DNA from: Azolla caroliniana | Lineage: Eukaryota > Polypodiophyta | Assembly (NCBI GenBank): GCA_043228905.1 | Contig: JBHGNT010000010.1 | Coordinates: forward strand, 20,336,001 to 20,400,000 | DNA length: 64,000 nt | Direction of reading: 5' to 3' | Position numbers and translations under genes: made by a program | The notes under the pieces: generated by a model | Database searches by the model: none | What the model was told of the DNA's origin: nothing | Seen by the model: the letters and a program-made list of their open reading frames with translations, nothing else | Part shown: positions 52,231 through 64,000 of the stretch, in pieces | Layout: every line of letters starts with the position of its first letter | Position numbering within the stretch: the stretch's first letter is position 1

Positions 52231-52629
52231 TGTCAGAACCAAGGATAAAAGATAGAGTGATGGAAGAAGGATAGAGAAGAATGGATGTATAAGATAGAGA
52301 AAGAAAGAGAATGGATACAAGATATGTAATGAGAGCTAAAGATTGGTGTTGATTCGAATTGATTTGAGAATACATGTATGCGCTTATTTATAGGTTCCTA
52401 TAGAATAGCTTAGAGATTTCTAGAATGTTCTAGAATGTTCTAGACCTAGAATGCTCTAGGACATTCTAGAATAATCTAGAGTTTTTACAATAATCAATGT
52501 AATACAAGAAGTAGCTTTTATTGTTTCATATAACAATAAGCTATCTTAATGGTTGAGGTTTTCAAGTATGAATTACAAGGTTCGAGGTTCAAGTCCGGGT
52601 AATGCCATAATGGTCATGTTTTCATGACA
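52231..52629 (-). repeat. Element C 5' LTR
   Basis: 399 bp, TGTCAGAACC to TTTCATGACA on the plus strand. On the minus strand TATAAATA near 52385-52392 precedes, by about 30 nt, a segment complementary to the sequence just inside the LTR; see findings. Confidence 0.92.
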
Positions 52630-52731
52630 CAACGCGGCGATCGAGCAATTGCTGGAAGACTTCAACGATGATCAGATGATGTTCCAATTGTGGGTCTGAT
52701 GGACAAAGTCTTGTCCCACAGGCGTGCCAGG
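52630..52731 (+). pseudogene. Element A extra ORF, C-terminal end after element C
   Basis: The 22-codon tail AAIEQLLEDFNDDQMMFQLWV stops at 52697-52699. It is in frame with the part ending at 46917 if either one or four bases are skipped at the junction. A short stretch then leads to the 3' LTR; no good polypurine tract is visible (CACAGGCGTGCCAGG). Confidence 0.55.
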
Positions 52732-53222
52732 TGTTATCCATGGGACAAAAAGATAAATTAGTTAAATCTAATACGTCAGTAGGTAAGGCTAGTAGGTGAG
52801 GAAGGTAGAGTTTAGGAAAACGCCGAGTTTCGAGCCTCACAGTCAGCCGACGGCTCGGCTCTGTATCAAGAAAAAGTATATAAACCGAAGTCCGTGTACC
52901 TCGGCAGAGAGAGATATCTAGGGTATAGGCGAGGTCGTTTTCATAGTTACAAGAGCTCTGTAAGGTCACCGGTTGGGAGCCGTGTTTTGTAATCATCGAT
53001 AACTGTTTGCAGTAATACATATCTATTAGCTCTTATTGTTTTCATCTGTGTTCCTTCGTTCCTACGTTCTCAACTACGTATACGCCCTCGGGTTATATTC
53101 CGGGTATGCTCTCCGTTCTCTTCCCCTAACGATGCCTTCGTGTACAAGTCTTCACGTTACACTTCCCTTGATATCGATAGCCTGTAGGCATATCGAAGGT
53201 GTTTCCAAAGGAAAGGATAACA
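52732..53222 (+). repeat. Element A 3' LTR
   Basis: 491 bp, partner of 32557-33049, followed directly by the target duplication TGAGA at 53223-53227. Confidence 0.93.
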
Positions 53223-53227
53223 TGAGA

Positions 53228-56200
53228 TACATTAACTTTGGTCACAATTTGAACCAAAACACCATTCTTCTTCTTCCTATTCTTTCAAAGTTGGCCTATC
53301 TTAAACAAGTGGACAATTTTTTTCATATCAAGAATATGCTCTTTCCTCATGATATCATAGAATGTAATATACGCATTCGTTTGCTCAAAATTTCCTTTTC
53401 ATATGTTTGTAAATAAATGCATGTATTATCCAAACATACTTATGTTTTTTTTTTTAACTTTTGGCTTCTTTTTTTGTGCTCCCTTTTGGCGATTTGGATG
53501 CATTATAGAGGGTCGAGCGGGTACCAAAGGGCCGAACACGTCGACCCTCACCATGCCTCCACGGTCCACCTTCATTGCGCCTCCATGTTGCTTTTGCCCT
53601 TTTGCCCCTCCACCTTCACCACATCTCTCCACCACTCTAATGGAGACATGGATTAATTCATGACAAATTGCCAAATTAGGATAGAATTAGCACCCATTGA
53701 AGCTCGTCCTTGATTAGGACAACTCCAAACGGTAATTATGGCATGACAAGGTTGACAAGGTCATCGAGCAAGCGAGTATATTCTGGTAGCTAATTATCAA
53801 TGTATGTATGTATGGCCAATTAGTAATTAAGATGCAATTAGTGGCCACCGCAAATGTCAACTTAAAATGATGAGTGTGATGTCTTCAATTATAATAATAA
53901 TAACATGTCTATAGTACAAATATTATTATTGTCATGATTTATGTGTGGGGTGGGGTTGGATCGCATGATGATGGGTTTGCTACATTATTCATGAATATTC
54001 ATGTGATGTTTACACTTTGGGTTCACACAAAACCTCAATGTATGTATGTATGGAGATGTAAATGATCGTCATTACCATATGTATTACCATAGAATGGAAC
54101 TCGTGCAACTCCACCAATGCACCTTCACCAGGTCTCTCCACTACTTTGCCCTCTCGGTCCTTCGAGGGTAAATAAATATTATAGTAAATAATGAATACAA
54201 AAGTATGGTATTTACCATACTTCAAGGGTGTTTACCATATTGGAATGATCGAAGTATACTTGAATGTGAATGCACGTATGGTTCATACTATGAGTGATAT
54301 TATATTGGGAATATGCTCTCCTTAAATTTCTACCATTGAACAAAATATCACCATTTAATGCATACTCCCTCGTAGTCCTAATATATTTCAATAGTGATTC
54401 TAGATATAACATATCTTCCCTATGTTGATGAGATAAATTAATAAGAGGTACACCATCGCGCAAGCGAAAAAAGAAACAAGCTATTAATAAGAGGTACACC
54501 TGTGTTCTAAGAGAGACAAGGATATGCTAATATTCATGAATATGTCTTATCTATATGTGGACAGTGGCACTACGGATACCATAATAATTTCTCTACAATA
54601 CTTATTGGCAAGTTTTATGCAAAAAGGTTAAGTCTAAAAGAAAGGCTAATGTTACCCAACTATATTTGTTAGTGTTTAGGGTTTAATGGACCTAGAACGC
54701 AATGAAGCACAATTATCTCTATCATCACTAATGAACACACCATCACCCAAAATGTAAGTCAGAAAGAAGAGATGAGGATGATGCAAGAAAACTACCAAAC
54801 GAGGGTTGAGTAATTGTCAATCCCGTAGCTATAATTAGGAGCCAACCAAGGGTTGATCATTTAGCCATAGTCAAGAATCGTGTGATAACTAGTTTGATAA
54901 ACAATAGTAGTTAGCCAAAAGTGGATAGATTGTCACATAAAGTTACAAGGAAATCATCACTCGATATCCATTAGTCAAGAGTGGAGTGACAATTAGGTCA
55001 ATGACTATTTGGTGATAATAGGGATAAACGATTGTGAATGTCATATGAATAGCAAACACAAAGGGGAGAATGGTGACGAGGATGAAGAACCAATCATGTT
55101 GGAATAAATATTGTTGATATTCATGGATTTATAGAAATATAGATACAAATAAAAGTATGATTGACATGTTCTATTGAACTCAACTAGGAAGGTGAAGGAT
55201 ATTTGGAAGGATCAAACATTCAAGAATGATGAATCATTTAAGTCCATGTGTTTGAAGAATTATGCCAAAGGATAGATCCGAAGTCAACAAAACATTGTTT
55301 TCTTGGTTACGAACCTTTATGTAAAGTTGGGCAACAAATGTTTGATCACATGGAGCAATGGTGTAGACTTTCATGAAGAAAAGATGCATTGATGGCCGAC
55401 AAAGGAAAACAATGAAAAGTGAAGTTTGCTAACTTAGCTAGTGAATAGTCAAAACCTTCAACTTCAATAATATAGTATGAAAACGCACTCAAGCTATTCT
55501 TGGACAATCGTCAGAAACCATGTCTCAAACACTCAATGTATCATAAATTGGACCAATAATACTTTTCATCAATGGCTTATATGTCTAAGAATACATGTAC
55601 CAACAGAGGTACCATTGTTTCAATTCAACGATTTTTTTATTGATTCACGAGCTTATCTTGCTAAATATCTAAATTTTAAATATGGTGGTTGGTTAAAATT
55701 GAATTCCTCGTATTTAATGTTGAAGGTCATGCAAGTGACTTTTGCGTTGGCAATACGGATTCGAGAATTCAATTTAAAAAACTCCAAGCTTTGAAAATGA
55801 TAGTGTTGTCTAATGAATCGGTACATTAACATATACATTTATGCTTCGAGAGAAATGGCTTCATAATTTCACTTTGCAAATTCTACACTTATTCCTTATA
55901 AAAGACAAAACTAAATTGTGGAAGGGAACACTATTGTATGGCCTTTCGCATAACATACAATGCATACGCTTTCATGGATATTCATAAACAAAGGTTAGAG
56001 TTAGTGGGAAAAAAACGTTCCATGTTATAAAGAGAAGAGGGTTTTACAATATGTTAACGTTGGATGGTTGTGCTTTTGAGAGATTGAATGTAGGCAGCAC
56101 AATACGTTTGAATGAGAAAAGATAAAACATGTGTTGAAAATGCATGACACTTGAGCCATCAACCAATTTTTTTTTAGTATTAATCAAATTTTTTATTACT

Positions 56201-59200
56201 CAACATGTGAAATCTACTTTTATGTAGGAGTGTGTTTGAAATTTAACTTAGGCATATGGAAGCATTTTCAAATTTAGATTTTTTTTGTCGTCAATTACCC
56301 AAGACTACTCAATGTGATTAAGATTGTCGACCAACAAAAAATGAACATATTTGTGCTCATAAATTGGATCATGACCGGAGTAATTGAATAATTATAAAGA
56401 TTTTTGGTCAATGGTTCCAAAGTTATGATACACTTGAACCTTTTCTTGCTCGATTTTGTTTTCATTCTTCCTCATCACCTCAATGTTTAGAAAAAAGACA
56501 AGACAAAATGCATATATCCATTGGGCTAACTTAAGTCTTAAAGGGGAGATTATCATTTTTTGGTCATTCACAAAGTTCAAGTGTATATTTTCGTGAGGGT
56601 CTCATTATGTGTGTACCAACAATTTCACGCCATATCATATTCGAATGTGGATTTGTATTCGATTCAAGCCATATTATCCCGAGGTTCCATCATTTAATGC
56701 TAAGTTACCATCCACTATTCACACGCGTCAAGCGTAACATGGATTTCCATTTATGTCCAAACATATTATAAACGAGTTCCATATTAGGTCTACAATTCGT
56801 AGTTCCATTTAGGTTCAAACATGTCTTTCCAAGTTCCGTGATTTTGTGTGACATGAGCTTGGAGCAAAGATTTACGTCAGTGGTTTGAATTAATAGTTGC
56901 TACATCCAATTCATTTATGTGTCACAACAACTCAACATCCAGGTTTGAATACGGGTCAAGGGTGCATGCCATTCCCCAAAGGCCACCTAAGCAAGAGTAA
57001 AAATTTAAGCCCATTTCATCGTAGACAATTATCATATATCTATGCCACATTTCATGTAAGGATGTATCATTACGCAACTCAATGACTTATATAAACTTTC
57101 AAAATCACAAGAATGTGTGTTTTAAGGGGAAGTGCCTACCATACCACTACATTGATTGGATTTTATAATAAAAATCATCAAAAAAATCAAAATTTATATC
57201 AAATCACTATTTGTTGCTTGTGAACCTAGATCATATCGACGTTAAAATTATCACTAAGAAGTTTACCATGGTTTGGTATTGATTTGTTATGCGAGAAGAG
57301 AATTGTGGTTCAATGATACAACCAAAAAATGTATGGCTTCCAAACATTGTAGTGTGCGTTGATAATATAAACACATTTCGTTAACATATATAGGTAAAGG
57401 CAATAGGAAAAAAAACAAATTCCCGACATGATTGTATGACTTTACGAGTGCTTGCCGAGCTTTTTGGCACTACGCACATATTCCCAATCCATACTCACAC
57501 TTGAAAACTCCACTACGAAAAACATTCAAAAGCTTCCCAAAAACTCAAAAAAGTGCACATGTATAATATGTTCTAACAAACTTTATGCTATGATCAAGCA
57601 ACACGTAACTACATGCATATGCATACGTACATATACATACATACTCAAACAATAAAACAAAGCTCTCCTCGCTTAGGTGCACCCTGGTCAAAGGGAAAAT
57701 TTAGGGAAATTTTTTGAGTACCTTCCTCCCATGATTGGGAGTACAATATTTATTAGGACTGTTTTTTTTTAATGGAAACAAGTCTTACCTGGTTTACTCT
57801 TCAATAAACCCAACCATATGCATTATGTTGACTCTTGAGTATCTCAAACAAAGGGTAGTATGGAACCCGTTGTTTAGAACATTAGATGGTTTAGTGTTGG
57901 GTTCTAGACAATGGTTGCCATGGTGAAAAATGGCAGAGTGTCTTGCTAACTTAGTTAGGACTTCGTAGATTTTTTTATCATGCCCATGGGAAGAGCAAAA
58001 ACAAGTACTAGATAGGATGCATGGAGAACAAATAATACATCATTAAAATCAAGAAGTTATGAGTAGAGTTGCCATACCACCCAATATCTCTTACCAAAGA
58101 TATGTTGGTGTTTTTTCAATATTGGAAGTAGTCTTGACTGTAAAGAGATATTTAGAGAACAAGACCTTCCATTTTTTTGAGGTGGATAAAACAAATCAAT
58201 TGTCTTGGTCAGAGGAAATGGTTAACAATAGTTTGATGCTATCAAACACAAGATAAGGGTAATCTGATACGTTGATTGTAAATGGTATATTGATCCACCA
58301 ATAGAGAATATAAGGTCACATTGGAAGTTGTGGGTGGTTCAGATTCGACAAGGACCCAAATGATTATCAGTGGATGGATCCATTTATTGGTAACAACTTT
58401 AATTTTTTCCAATGGTTTGTATAGTTGGGAAGACGTGTTATTTCGGATAAACGGGACTGCATTTCAATACCGGAGTCAATAAGGTATAACTCCGAAGTTC
58501 CTTGCTAAGTTATGGGTTAATCTATGGGCAAGAAAACAACCACAACCAATACATGTATAGTGGTTACTTATCCATGGAGCCTTGCCTATTGGCACATGGT
58601 TGTGCTCAATATCATACAAGCTATAACTCAATAACATTGTCTATGGGATTGCATCGAGTCTCAACTAGTATGGCAACACCTCATTAGAATATTTGCTAAC
58701 TAATTTCCCATATCGGAATTCACATGGGGCATGGTGGTTCGGATATCACTTGTCCACTCTACTTTCCATTATGACGTTGAATCTATGGACCATGGTTTTT
58801 ACACTTAATTCGGAACTGTTCGTGCACTTCCATTAGTGTCTACGTAGTTTGTAGGCATAAGGAAGGAGATCAAATCATTATGGGAGATATTGAGTAGTAC
58901 TATTGCATATTACATCTAGAAGGCTTGGTGCTCTCTCGTTTTTCATGAAGTTAGAGAGAGCCTCACCAACTGAGTTGGTAAAAAGTATTTGGTTATACAT
59001 GGTTCATACTTTGAAGGGGTCAATGGGATTGCATTGTTGGAGATTTTGACGATAAAGTTGCTCAACTTCATGAGTTTCCTACCTTCTGGACAACTACTCC
59101 ACTTATGACCTCCAAGAATGGCACTCCTTTCTGGTACATTCAACCACCAAAATGGCAGTCTCCGTTGCCAGATCACACAGAGTTCAAAACCTTTGCAAAT

Positions 59201-59284
59201 TGTTTACACTAATGAAATAATGAAAGGACATCTTTTTAAAAAAAACATAAAATGAAACAAACAATCACACATGCACAAAGGAAC
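53228..59284. other. AT-rich spacer, no gene seen
   Basis: No frame on either strand resembles a known family. The longest open stretch (55477-55794, plus, 105 codons) has no recognisable motif. Decayed mobile DNA is possible but unproven. Confidence 0.55.
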
Positions 59285-59661
59285 AAACAAAACAAACAAA
59301 TATATATATATAAGCACACACAACATACATACATATATACATGCATAACAATATGACATACATAACATACATAACAATATGTACATACATACGTTACAAT
59401 ACACATACATACATACACACATACATACATACATACATACATACATACATACATACATACATACATACATACATACATACATACATACATACATACATAC
59501 ATACATGGGCATACATACATACATACTTGCATACATACACATACACATACACATACATATATTGTATACATACACACATACATTACAATAGTCATAGATG
59601 CATGGGCATACATATATACATACATACATATACACATACATTACACATAGTCATAGATGCA

Positions 59662-59693
<32 letters not shown>

Positions 59694-59895
59694 CATATAC
59701 ATACACATACATATACATACACATATACACATACATTACATACATATATGTAGTCATAGATGCATACATACATACATACATACATATACATATACATACA
59801 CATACATATACATACACATATACACATACATTACATACATATATGTAGTCATAGATGCATGGGCATACATACATACATACATACATACATACATT
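59285..59895. repeat. Long (ACAT)n-type tetranucleotide satellite tract
   Basis: About 600 bp of ACAT/ATAC repeats with an uninterrupted block at 59410-59505. A higher-order unit containing TACATATATGTAGTCATAGATGCAT recurs near 59600, 59655, 59755 and 59850. Open frames on both strands here arise from the repeat alone. Confidence 0.95.
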
Positions 59896-59979
59896 CGTTC
59901 AGACAAAAGAAATGGAGTGTGTCTTGTCTTTGTAGAGTTGCATTATCGCGAGGGACTTTTTCAGCCCTAATTCTCTGCT

Positions 59980-60104
59980 TCTTCTTCTTCTTCTTCTTCT
60001 TCTTCATCGCCGTCTCCTGCTCCATTCACTCAGTCTGCGCTCCCTTCTCCCCACACACACAGACAGATACCCTAACGCCTTTTCCTCCTCCTCCTCCCAT
60101 CGCC
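59980..60104 (+). promoter_or_regulatory. 14-3-3 gene 5' leader with (CTT)n
   Basis: A CTT trinucleotide run (about 59980-60008) and pyrimidine-rich sequence up to the ATG, with GCCCTAATTC at 59964 and ACCCTAACGCC at 60069 resembling telo-box cores. No clear TATA box is seen between the microsatellite and the ATG. Confidence 0.5.
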
Positions 60105-63041
60105 ATGACCATCGAGAAGGAACGCGAGAGCAATGTCTACATGGCCAAAGTAGCAGAGCAGGCCGAACGTTATGATGGTTGGTACCTTCTCTCTCTGTTT
60201 GTCCGTCCGTCCATCCGTTCGTCTCTTTCTGTTTTGCATCCTTTCTCTAAAGATTGATAATGCTGACTATGTGCATCGTTCCTTTTTTCTTTTTCTTTCA
60301 TTTCATCTTTATCTGTATTTTTTCTTTACCACCAGCGAACGCTATGTCTTATTTTGTCTCTTAATCTCCACATCCCCTCTCTCTATATTTCTTTCTCATT
60401 GCATCTCTATGAAATTTCGTTATGTGTCGTGTAATACTATGGTGCTTTCATTTTCGTCTACAAATATGATTTGTTTGCCACTCTCTCTCTCTTCCCATTT
60501 TTAGTTGTGATGGCAAAAAATCTGTCTTTTTGGCAGCTTTGATTTGTCCGGCTAAACAATGCGTCCTCTTTTAACCACATTCCCTGCACTGCCATTTTGA
60601 TCTTGATTTGTTCACTTGCATTGATTTGCTTCAGTGTCATTTTTTGCAACAGTCGATGTAGAGATAGTGGACTTCAGGTCGTGATGTTGACGATAACATA
60701 TTTCTATTTCTATCCCTCTCTCCCTTCTTTTGAAGTCCAAATCTTGTCTTGTAGTAGCCATTCTATTGTGCAACACTGAATATGCTTTTTGCTTTCGCTC
60801 TCTGTGATGGTCAAATCGAGTCATTCAGTGTTGCACTTCTTTTTAACCTCAATAATTTTGTTTGTTCATTTGAATGCACATGCTTTGCTTTATTCGGTTT
60901 TCGGATGATATTCACATGCGTCTCCTTTTATATGTAGAAATGGTGGACTTCATGAAGAAGGTTGCGAAGCTAGATGTAGAGCTTACTGTAGACGAGAGAA
61001 ATCTCCTCTCGGTTGGCTACAAAAATGTCATTGGTGCGCGAAGAGCCGCATGGCGCATCTTATCATCCATTGAGCAGAAAGAAGAGAGCAAGGGAAATGA
61101 AACAAATGTTAAACGGATCAAGGATTACCGCAGCAAAGTAGAGGAAGAACTTACTAGTATTTGCAATGATATCTTAACTACTATTGATGAGCATTTGATC
61201 CCATCTTCAAGTACCGGAGAGTTTGCTGTCTTCTACCATAAGATGTACCCTCCCAAATATATTTGAATCTATATATATATGTGTTTTTAATTGCGTATCT
61301 ATGTGTTGATTGTTTACGTTTATGTTTATGATACAGGAAGGGAGACTATTTCAGATATCTCGCAGAGTTCAAGACTGGTCAAGAAAGAAAGGAAGCTGCT
61401 GATCATTCACAAGCATCATACCAAGTATAAACCTTTCCCATAGCTTTGGAGCTCTGCATAATGTTAGTTTGTAATTTTATTAAGATATATGCATAATTAT
61501 GGACCCTTCAAAAGTATAGTGTTTATATTATATGAAACTAAATTTATCTGTTTATGTGGATATGAGTTGCTTAGGTTTCTGGCATGTGACTATATCTGTA
61601 TTTAAATTTTCCAGACAGAAGCTGTATTCTGAAGCTTACAGAAGCATTCATGTTATTTCTGATCTGAAATTTGTTTGGATTGATCTTTCTTGCCAAGGTT
61701 TAATATGTCAGATGCAAACAATGACTAACTAATTTTCAGACTAGTCTATCAAAGTTGGTGAAGTCTGTCGCACAGTGCAAAAGCTGCTTGTCTAGTTATA
61801 CGATGAGTTTAGACATGATAGAAATATTTTCTTCTAGACCAAATGGATTATTTTTACTGTCACTGAGTGTCCTCTCTCATATGAGTCTATATATGTATTC
61901 ATAAATGTTTTGAAGATCTGCATACGATAAAACTAAAGGGATTTTGATGTAGGTTAGGCTTTCTGTGTGCTCATTGTGCTAACTGTGGTAGTTATTCTAA
62001 TAAGATTGTGGAATATGATATTTTTGTTTATATGAAATATTCTGATGTGTAGCTGTGTTTTCTTTTGTGATTTAAAAAAGAGTTTGATCTGAGTCCAGAG
62101 AAAACATCTTATGATTTTTTTTATAGTGTTAATTTGTCATCGTACTCTTCAATCTCACGGATTGTTATGGTTCATGGATTCTGCAGACTGCCTTGACTAC
62201 TGCTACAACGGATTTGCCTCCAACGCATCCCATACGTCTTGGCTTGGCTCTTAACCTCTCAGTATTTTACTATGAAATTATGAACTCACCTGAACAGTAC
62301 GTACTTTTGAAAATTCTGTCTTGGATAATATGGTTTCATATTTTATGTATCAGCAGTTTATGATATGTTACTAAGTTTTCTCTCCAAATGCACTATTTTT
62401 CCATTAGGGCATGTCATTTAGCTAAACAAGCTTTTGATGAGGCCATTGCTGAGCTTGATTCTTTGAGTGAGGATTCATACAAGGATAGCACTCTGATCAT
62501 GCAACTGCTCAGAGATAACCTGACACTATGGACGTCTGATTTGCCAGATGATGGAGGTAAATAATTCATTGTGGTGGTACTGCTCCATCATAACAGCTTT
62601 CCTCAAAGTCTTCCTTCACGTTCAATTGATAGAATGACATACATGCTTATATATCTGAATTTACATGGCAACGATAACAGTTTCTATGCATTTGTAGTAA
62701 AAGAACTTGATTATTTAACATGCTCCTAATCCTAAGTTTTTCGATTTTCCAGCATAAACTTGAAGCTCACTTAGTTCCTCCTTTATGACATGACCTTTTT
62801 CTTTCATGTTTTCATCTGATAGAATAACATCTATTCTTATTTATCTGAATTTACATGATAACATAACATAGTAAATGAACTTGATTGTTTAACATGCAGG
62901 GGATGAACAACCAAAAGGAGGGAATATTGAAGAGGACAAAGAGGTGAGCTAGCTAGTACACCTGTGTAACTAAGTATTACCTAGATTATAGAAATCATTC
63001 ACTCATTTGTATAAATCATGGTTAAATTTGCCTTGCAGTAA
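60105..63041 (+). CDS. 14-3-3 protein, epsilon-like group
   Basis: Exons 60105-60177, 60938-61244, 61337-61424, 62187-62296, 62408-62556, 62900-62943 and a last exon at 63039 that supplies only the TAA stop; all junctions are GT..AG and in phase. Product: 257 residues; reading through the last donor would give 259 and a TAG at 62950. The first 14-3-3 signature is [11 protein letters not shown] (45-55); the second begins [15 protein letters not shown]. Groove residues K53, R60, R133 and Y134 are present, so phosphoserine/threonine peptide binding is expected. 14-3-3 proteins act as cytosolic and nuclear dimers that bind phosphorylated clients such as H+-ATPase and metabolic enzymes. The gene has an early intron after codon 24 and several further introns, as in plant epsilon-group genes. 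The C-terminal tail is short and acidic. Confidence 0.96.
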
Positions 63042-64000
63042 TGAGAGCTGATTTGAGCTGGATCAGCATACATCATGCAACAAAAGAAGTCTCATTATGG
63101 ATTGCTGAAGTACAAAGTTATTATATCCTATGCAGCAACCTCTTCAATAATTCATGAAGATTTTGTTGTTTATTATTGCTGATCCAAATTCTCTCGCATA
63201 CCATAGGTGCATACTCTAGAGAGCTTTTCATCTTGACTTTGGCAGTTTTGTATCTGCAACTGTTACCAAGCAATCAAAGTTTTTGTTCGTTGTGCATCTC
63301 TCTATTTTATCTTGCTTCCGTTGTGAATGGAATTTTTTGGCAATATATCCATATGTCTTGAGATATTGGATCTGAACTTGCCTAGGATTTTGATGATCCG
63401 AATCCCCTTGGGTTGTAGGTCTGAACTTGCCCAGTTGAAAGCCCCTTAACTATTCAACCATGCATACCCATTTGAGCTGAGGTTTGTGAACTGTATGAGG
63501 GTTCATGCAGTAGGTAGGATATGTCATAGATAAATAGAATAATAAAGTGGCTCTATCCTTAGATCTTCTAGTTGCCTATTATGTTTTACCTATATCGATG
63601 ATGATTAGGCTTTGTTTTTGTGGAGAAATGAACTATCTTCTCAGGATTAGTCAGCTATTGAAATAATTTGGTTTCGAATGAGTATTATCTTGAATAACAT
63701 TTACTGATAGCCCAAATTTATGCCATAGCAGCAAATATTTACCTAGCCGTTTTCCATTAATTGGAATTTGGGGAATTCGGGTTAAATGAAGTAAAATATT
63801 CTTCATTCATGTTTAAATATGTTATTTGTGTCTCTATCAGATTTGTCACCAAACTTAAAATAACTCTCTTATTGCATAAATTTGAGCTTGTAAAACTGAT
63901 AAAGATGATGTGTTTATGTTATACAAGTGTACACTGTATATACATTAATAACATGTTTTTATACTCGATGTGCATTCAATGTTGTTTATGTTCATGTCTG
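63042..64000 (+). other. 3' flank of the 14-3-3 gene
   Basis: Contains the probable 3' UTR (from 63042). No additional gene is recognisable before the window ends. Confidence 0.55.

Larger units (their letters stand above)
46918..52629 (-). mobile_element. Element C: chromovirus (Ty3/gypsy with chromodomain) nested in A
   Basis: LTRs at 46918-47361 and 52231-52629 with TGTCA/TGACA ends. The 5' LTR is on the right. gag and pol lie in one frame on the minus strand, with few stops: TAA at about 51969, TAA and TGA at about 51045, and one TGA at 49083. The integrase carries a C-terminal chromodomain. There is no tRNA-type PBS. Relationship to the Tf1/sushi/Tcn1-like chromoviruses is inferred from the gag type, single frame and putative self-priming. 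No target duplication is seen (TACC left, CAAC right). Confidence 0.93.
32557..53222 (+). mobile_element. Element A: Ty3/gypsy LTR retrotransposon carrying two nested elements
   Basis: LTRs at 32557-33049 and 52732-53222 (493 and 491 bp; inverted ends TGTT-TCC/GGATAACA) are flanked by the perfect duplication TGAGA (32552-32556, 53223-53227). Plus-strand order is gag, zinc knuckle, protease, RT, RNase H, integrase, then an extra ORF. Elements B (35028-42082) and C (46918-52629) interrupt it, both in opposite orientation. Without them A would be about 7.9 kb. The RT and integrase are of the plant Athila/Tat type as far as I can judge. Many stops show it is inactive; the LTRs differ at some tens of positions, so it is older than D. 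Confidence 0.93.

Noticed and set aside
55477-55794. 105-codon plus-strand ORF in AT-rich spacer
   Set aside because: No motif, no splice partner and no codon pattern unlike the background.
59204-59970. ORFs up to 209 codons rich in Tyr-Ile-His-Thr or Met-Tyr-Val-Cys
   Set aside because: Translations of the ACAT microsatellite, open on both strands.

Overview
The window is nuclear DNA from a land plant. Four plant housekeeping-type genes are recognisable and three can be spliced exon by exon with GT..AG introns that keep frame: a plastid-type PHT4 anion transporter (minus, 4209-12935, 15 coding exons), cytosolic ribosomal protein S18/uS13 (minus, 14664-18269), an intronless ATL-type RING-H2 E3 ligase (minus, 20532-21566) and an epsilon-like 14-3-3 protein (plus, 60105-63041). 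AT-rich spacers, microsatellites and stacked Ty3/gypsy retrotransposons make up the rest. A sushi/Tf1-like chromovirus and a LINE fragment with a CCHC-type C-terminal zinc motif make me lean, weakly, to a non-seed plant (fern, lycophyte or bryophyte); this is inference and the species is not identified.

Layout. 1-4.2 kb: AT-rich spacer with a CT/TA microsatellite, a 115-bp tandem duplication and a tRNA-like SINE head. 4.2-21.6 kb: the three minus-strand genes; the S18 first intron holds a LINE remnant. 22.5-30.1 kb: Ty3/gypsy element D (minus) with 456-bp LTRs, an initiator-Met tRNA primer-binding site and a polypurine tract; it has lost RT/RNase H, and its gag is split by a 1.9-kb solo LTR (E) with a 4-bp target duplication. 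30.1-32.5 kb: spacer. 32.6-53.2 kb: element A (plus, Ty3/gypsy, perfect 5-bp duplication TGAGA), which contains two further minus-strand elements: B (35.0-42.1 kb, GC-rich, inserted just before the A protease motif) and C (46.9-52.6 kb, nearly intact chromovirus with chromodomain, inserted in an extra ORF of A downstream of integrase). 53.2-60.1 kb: AT-rich spacer ending in a 600-bp ACAT-type microsatellite upstream of the 14-3-3 gene. 63.0-64 kb: 3' flank.

The host genes form no pathway cluster; they sit independently in a repeat-rich neighbourhood. The most unusual material is in the retroelements: an extra sense ORF with a membrane-type segment in A, a possible self-priming signal in C, an Asp-His-Gly protease motif in GC-rich element B, an array of GAGGT-N4-ACCTC palindromes in the D leader, and a tRNA-like sequence inside both C LTRs. 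All retroelement coding regions carry stops, frameshifts or deletions in this copy. I saw no CRISPR array, rRNA or convincing intact tRNA.
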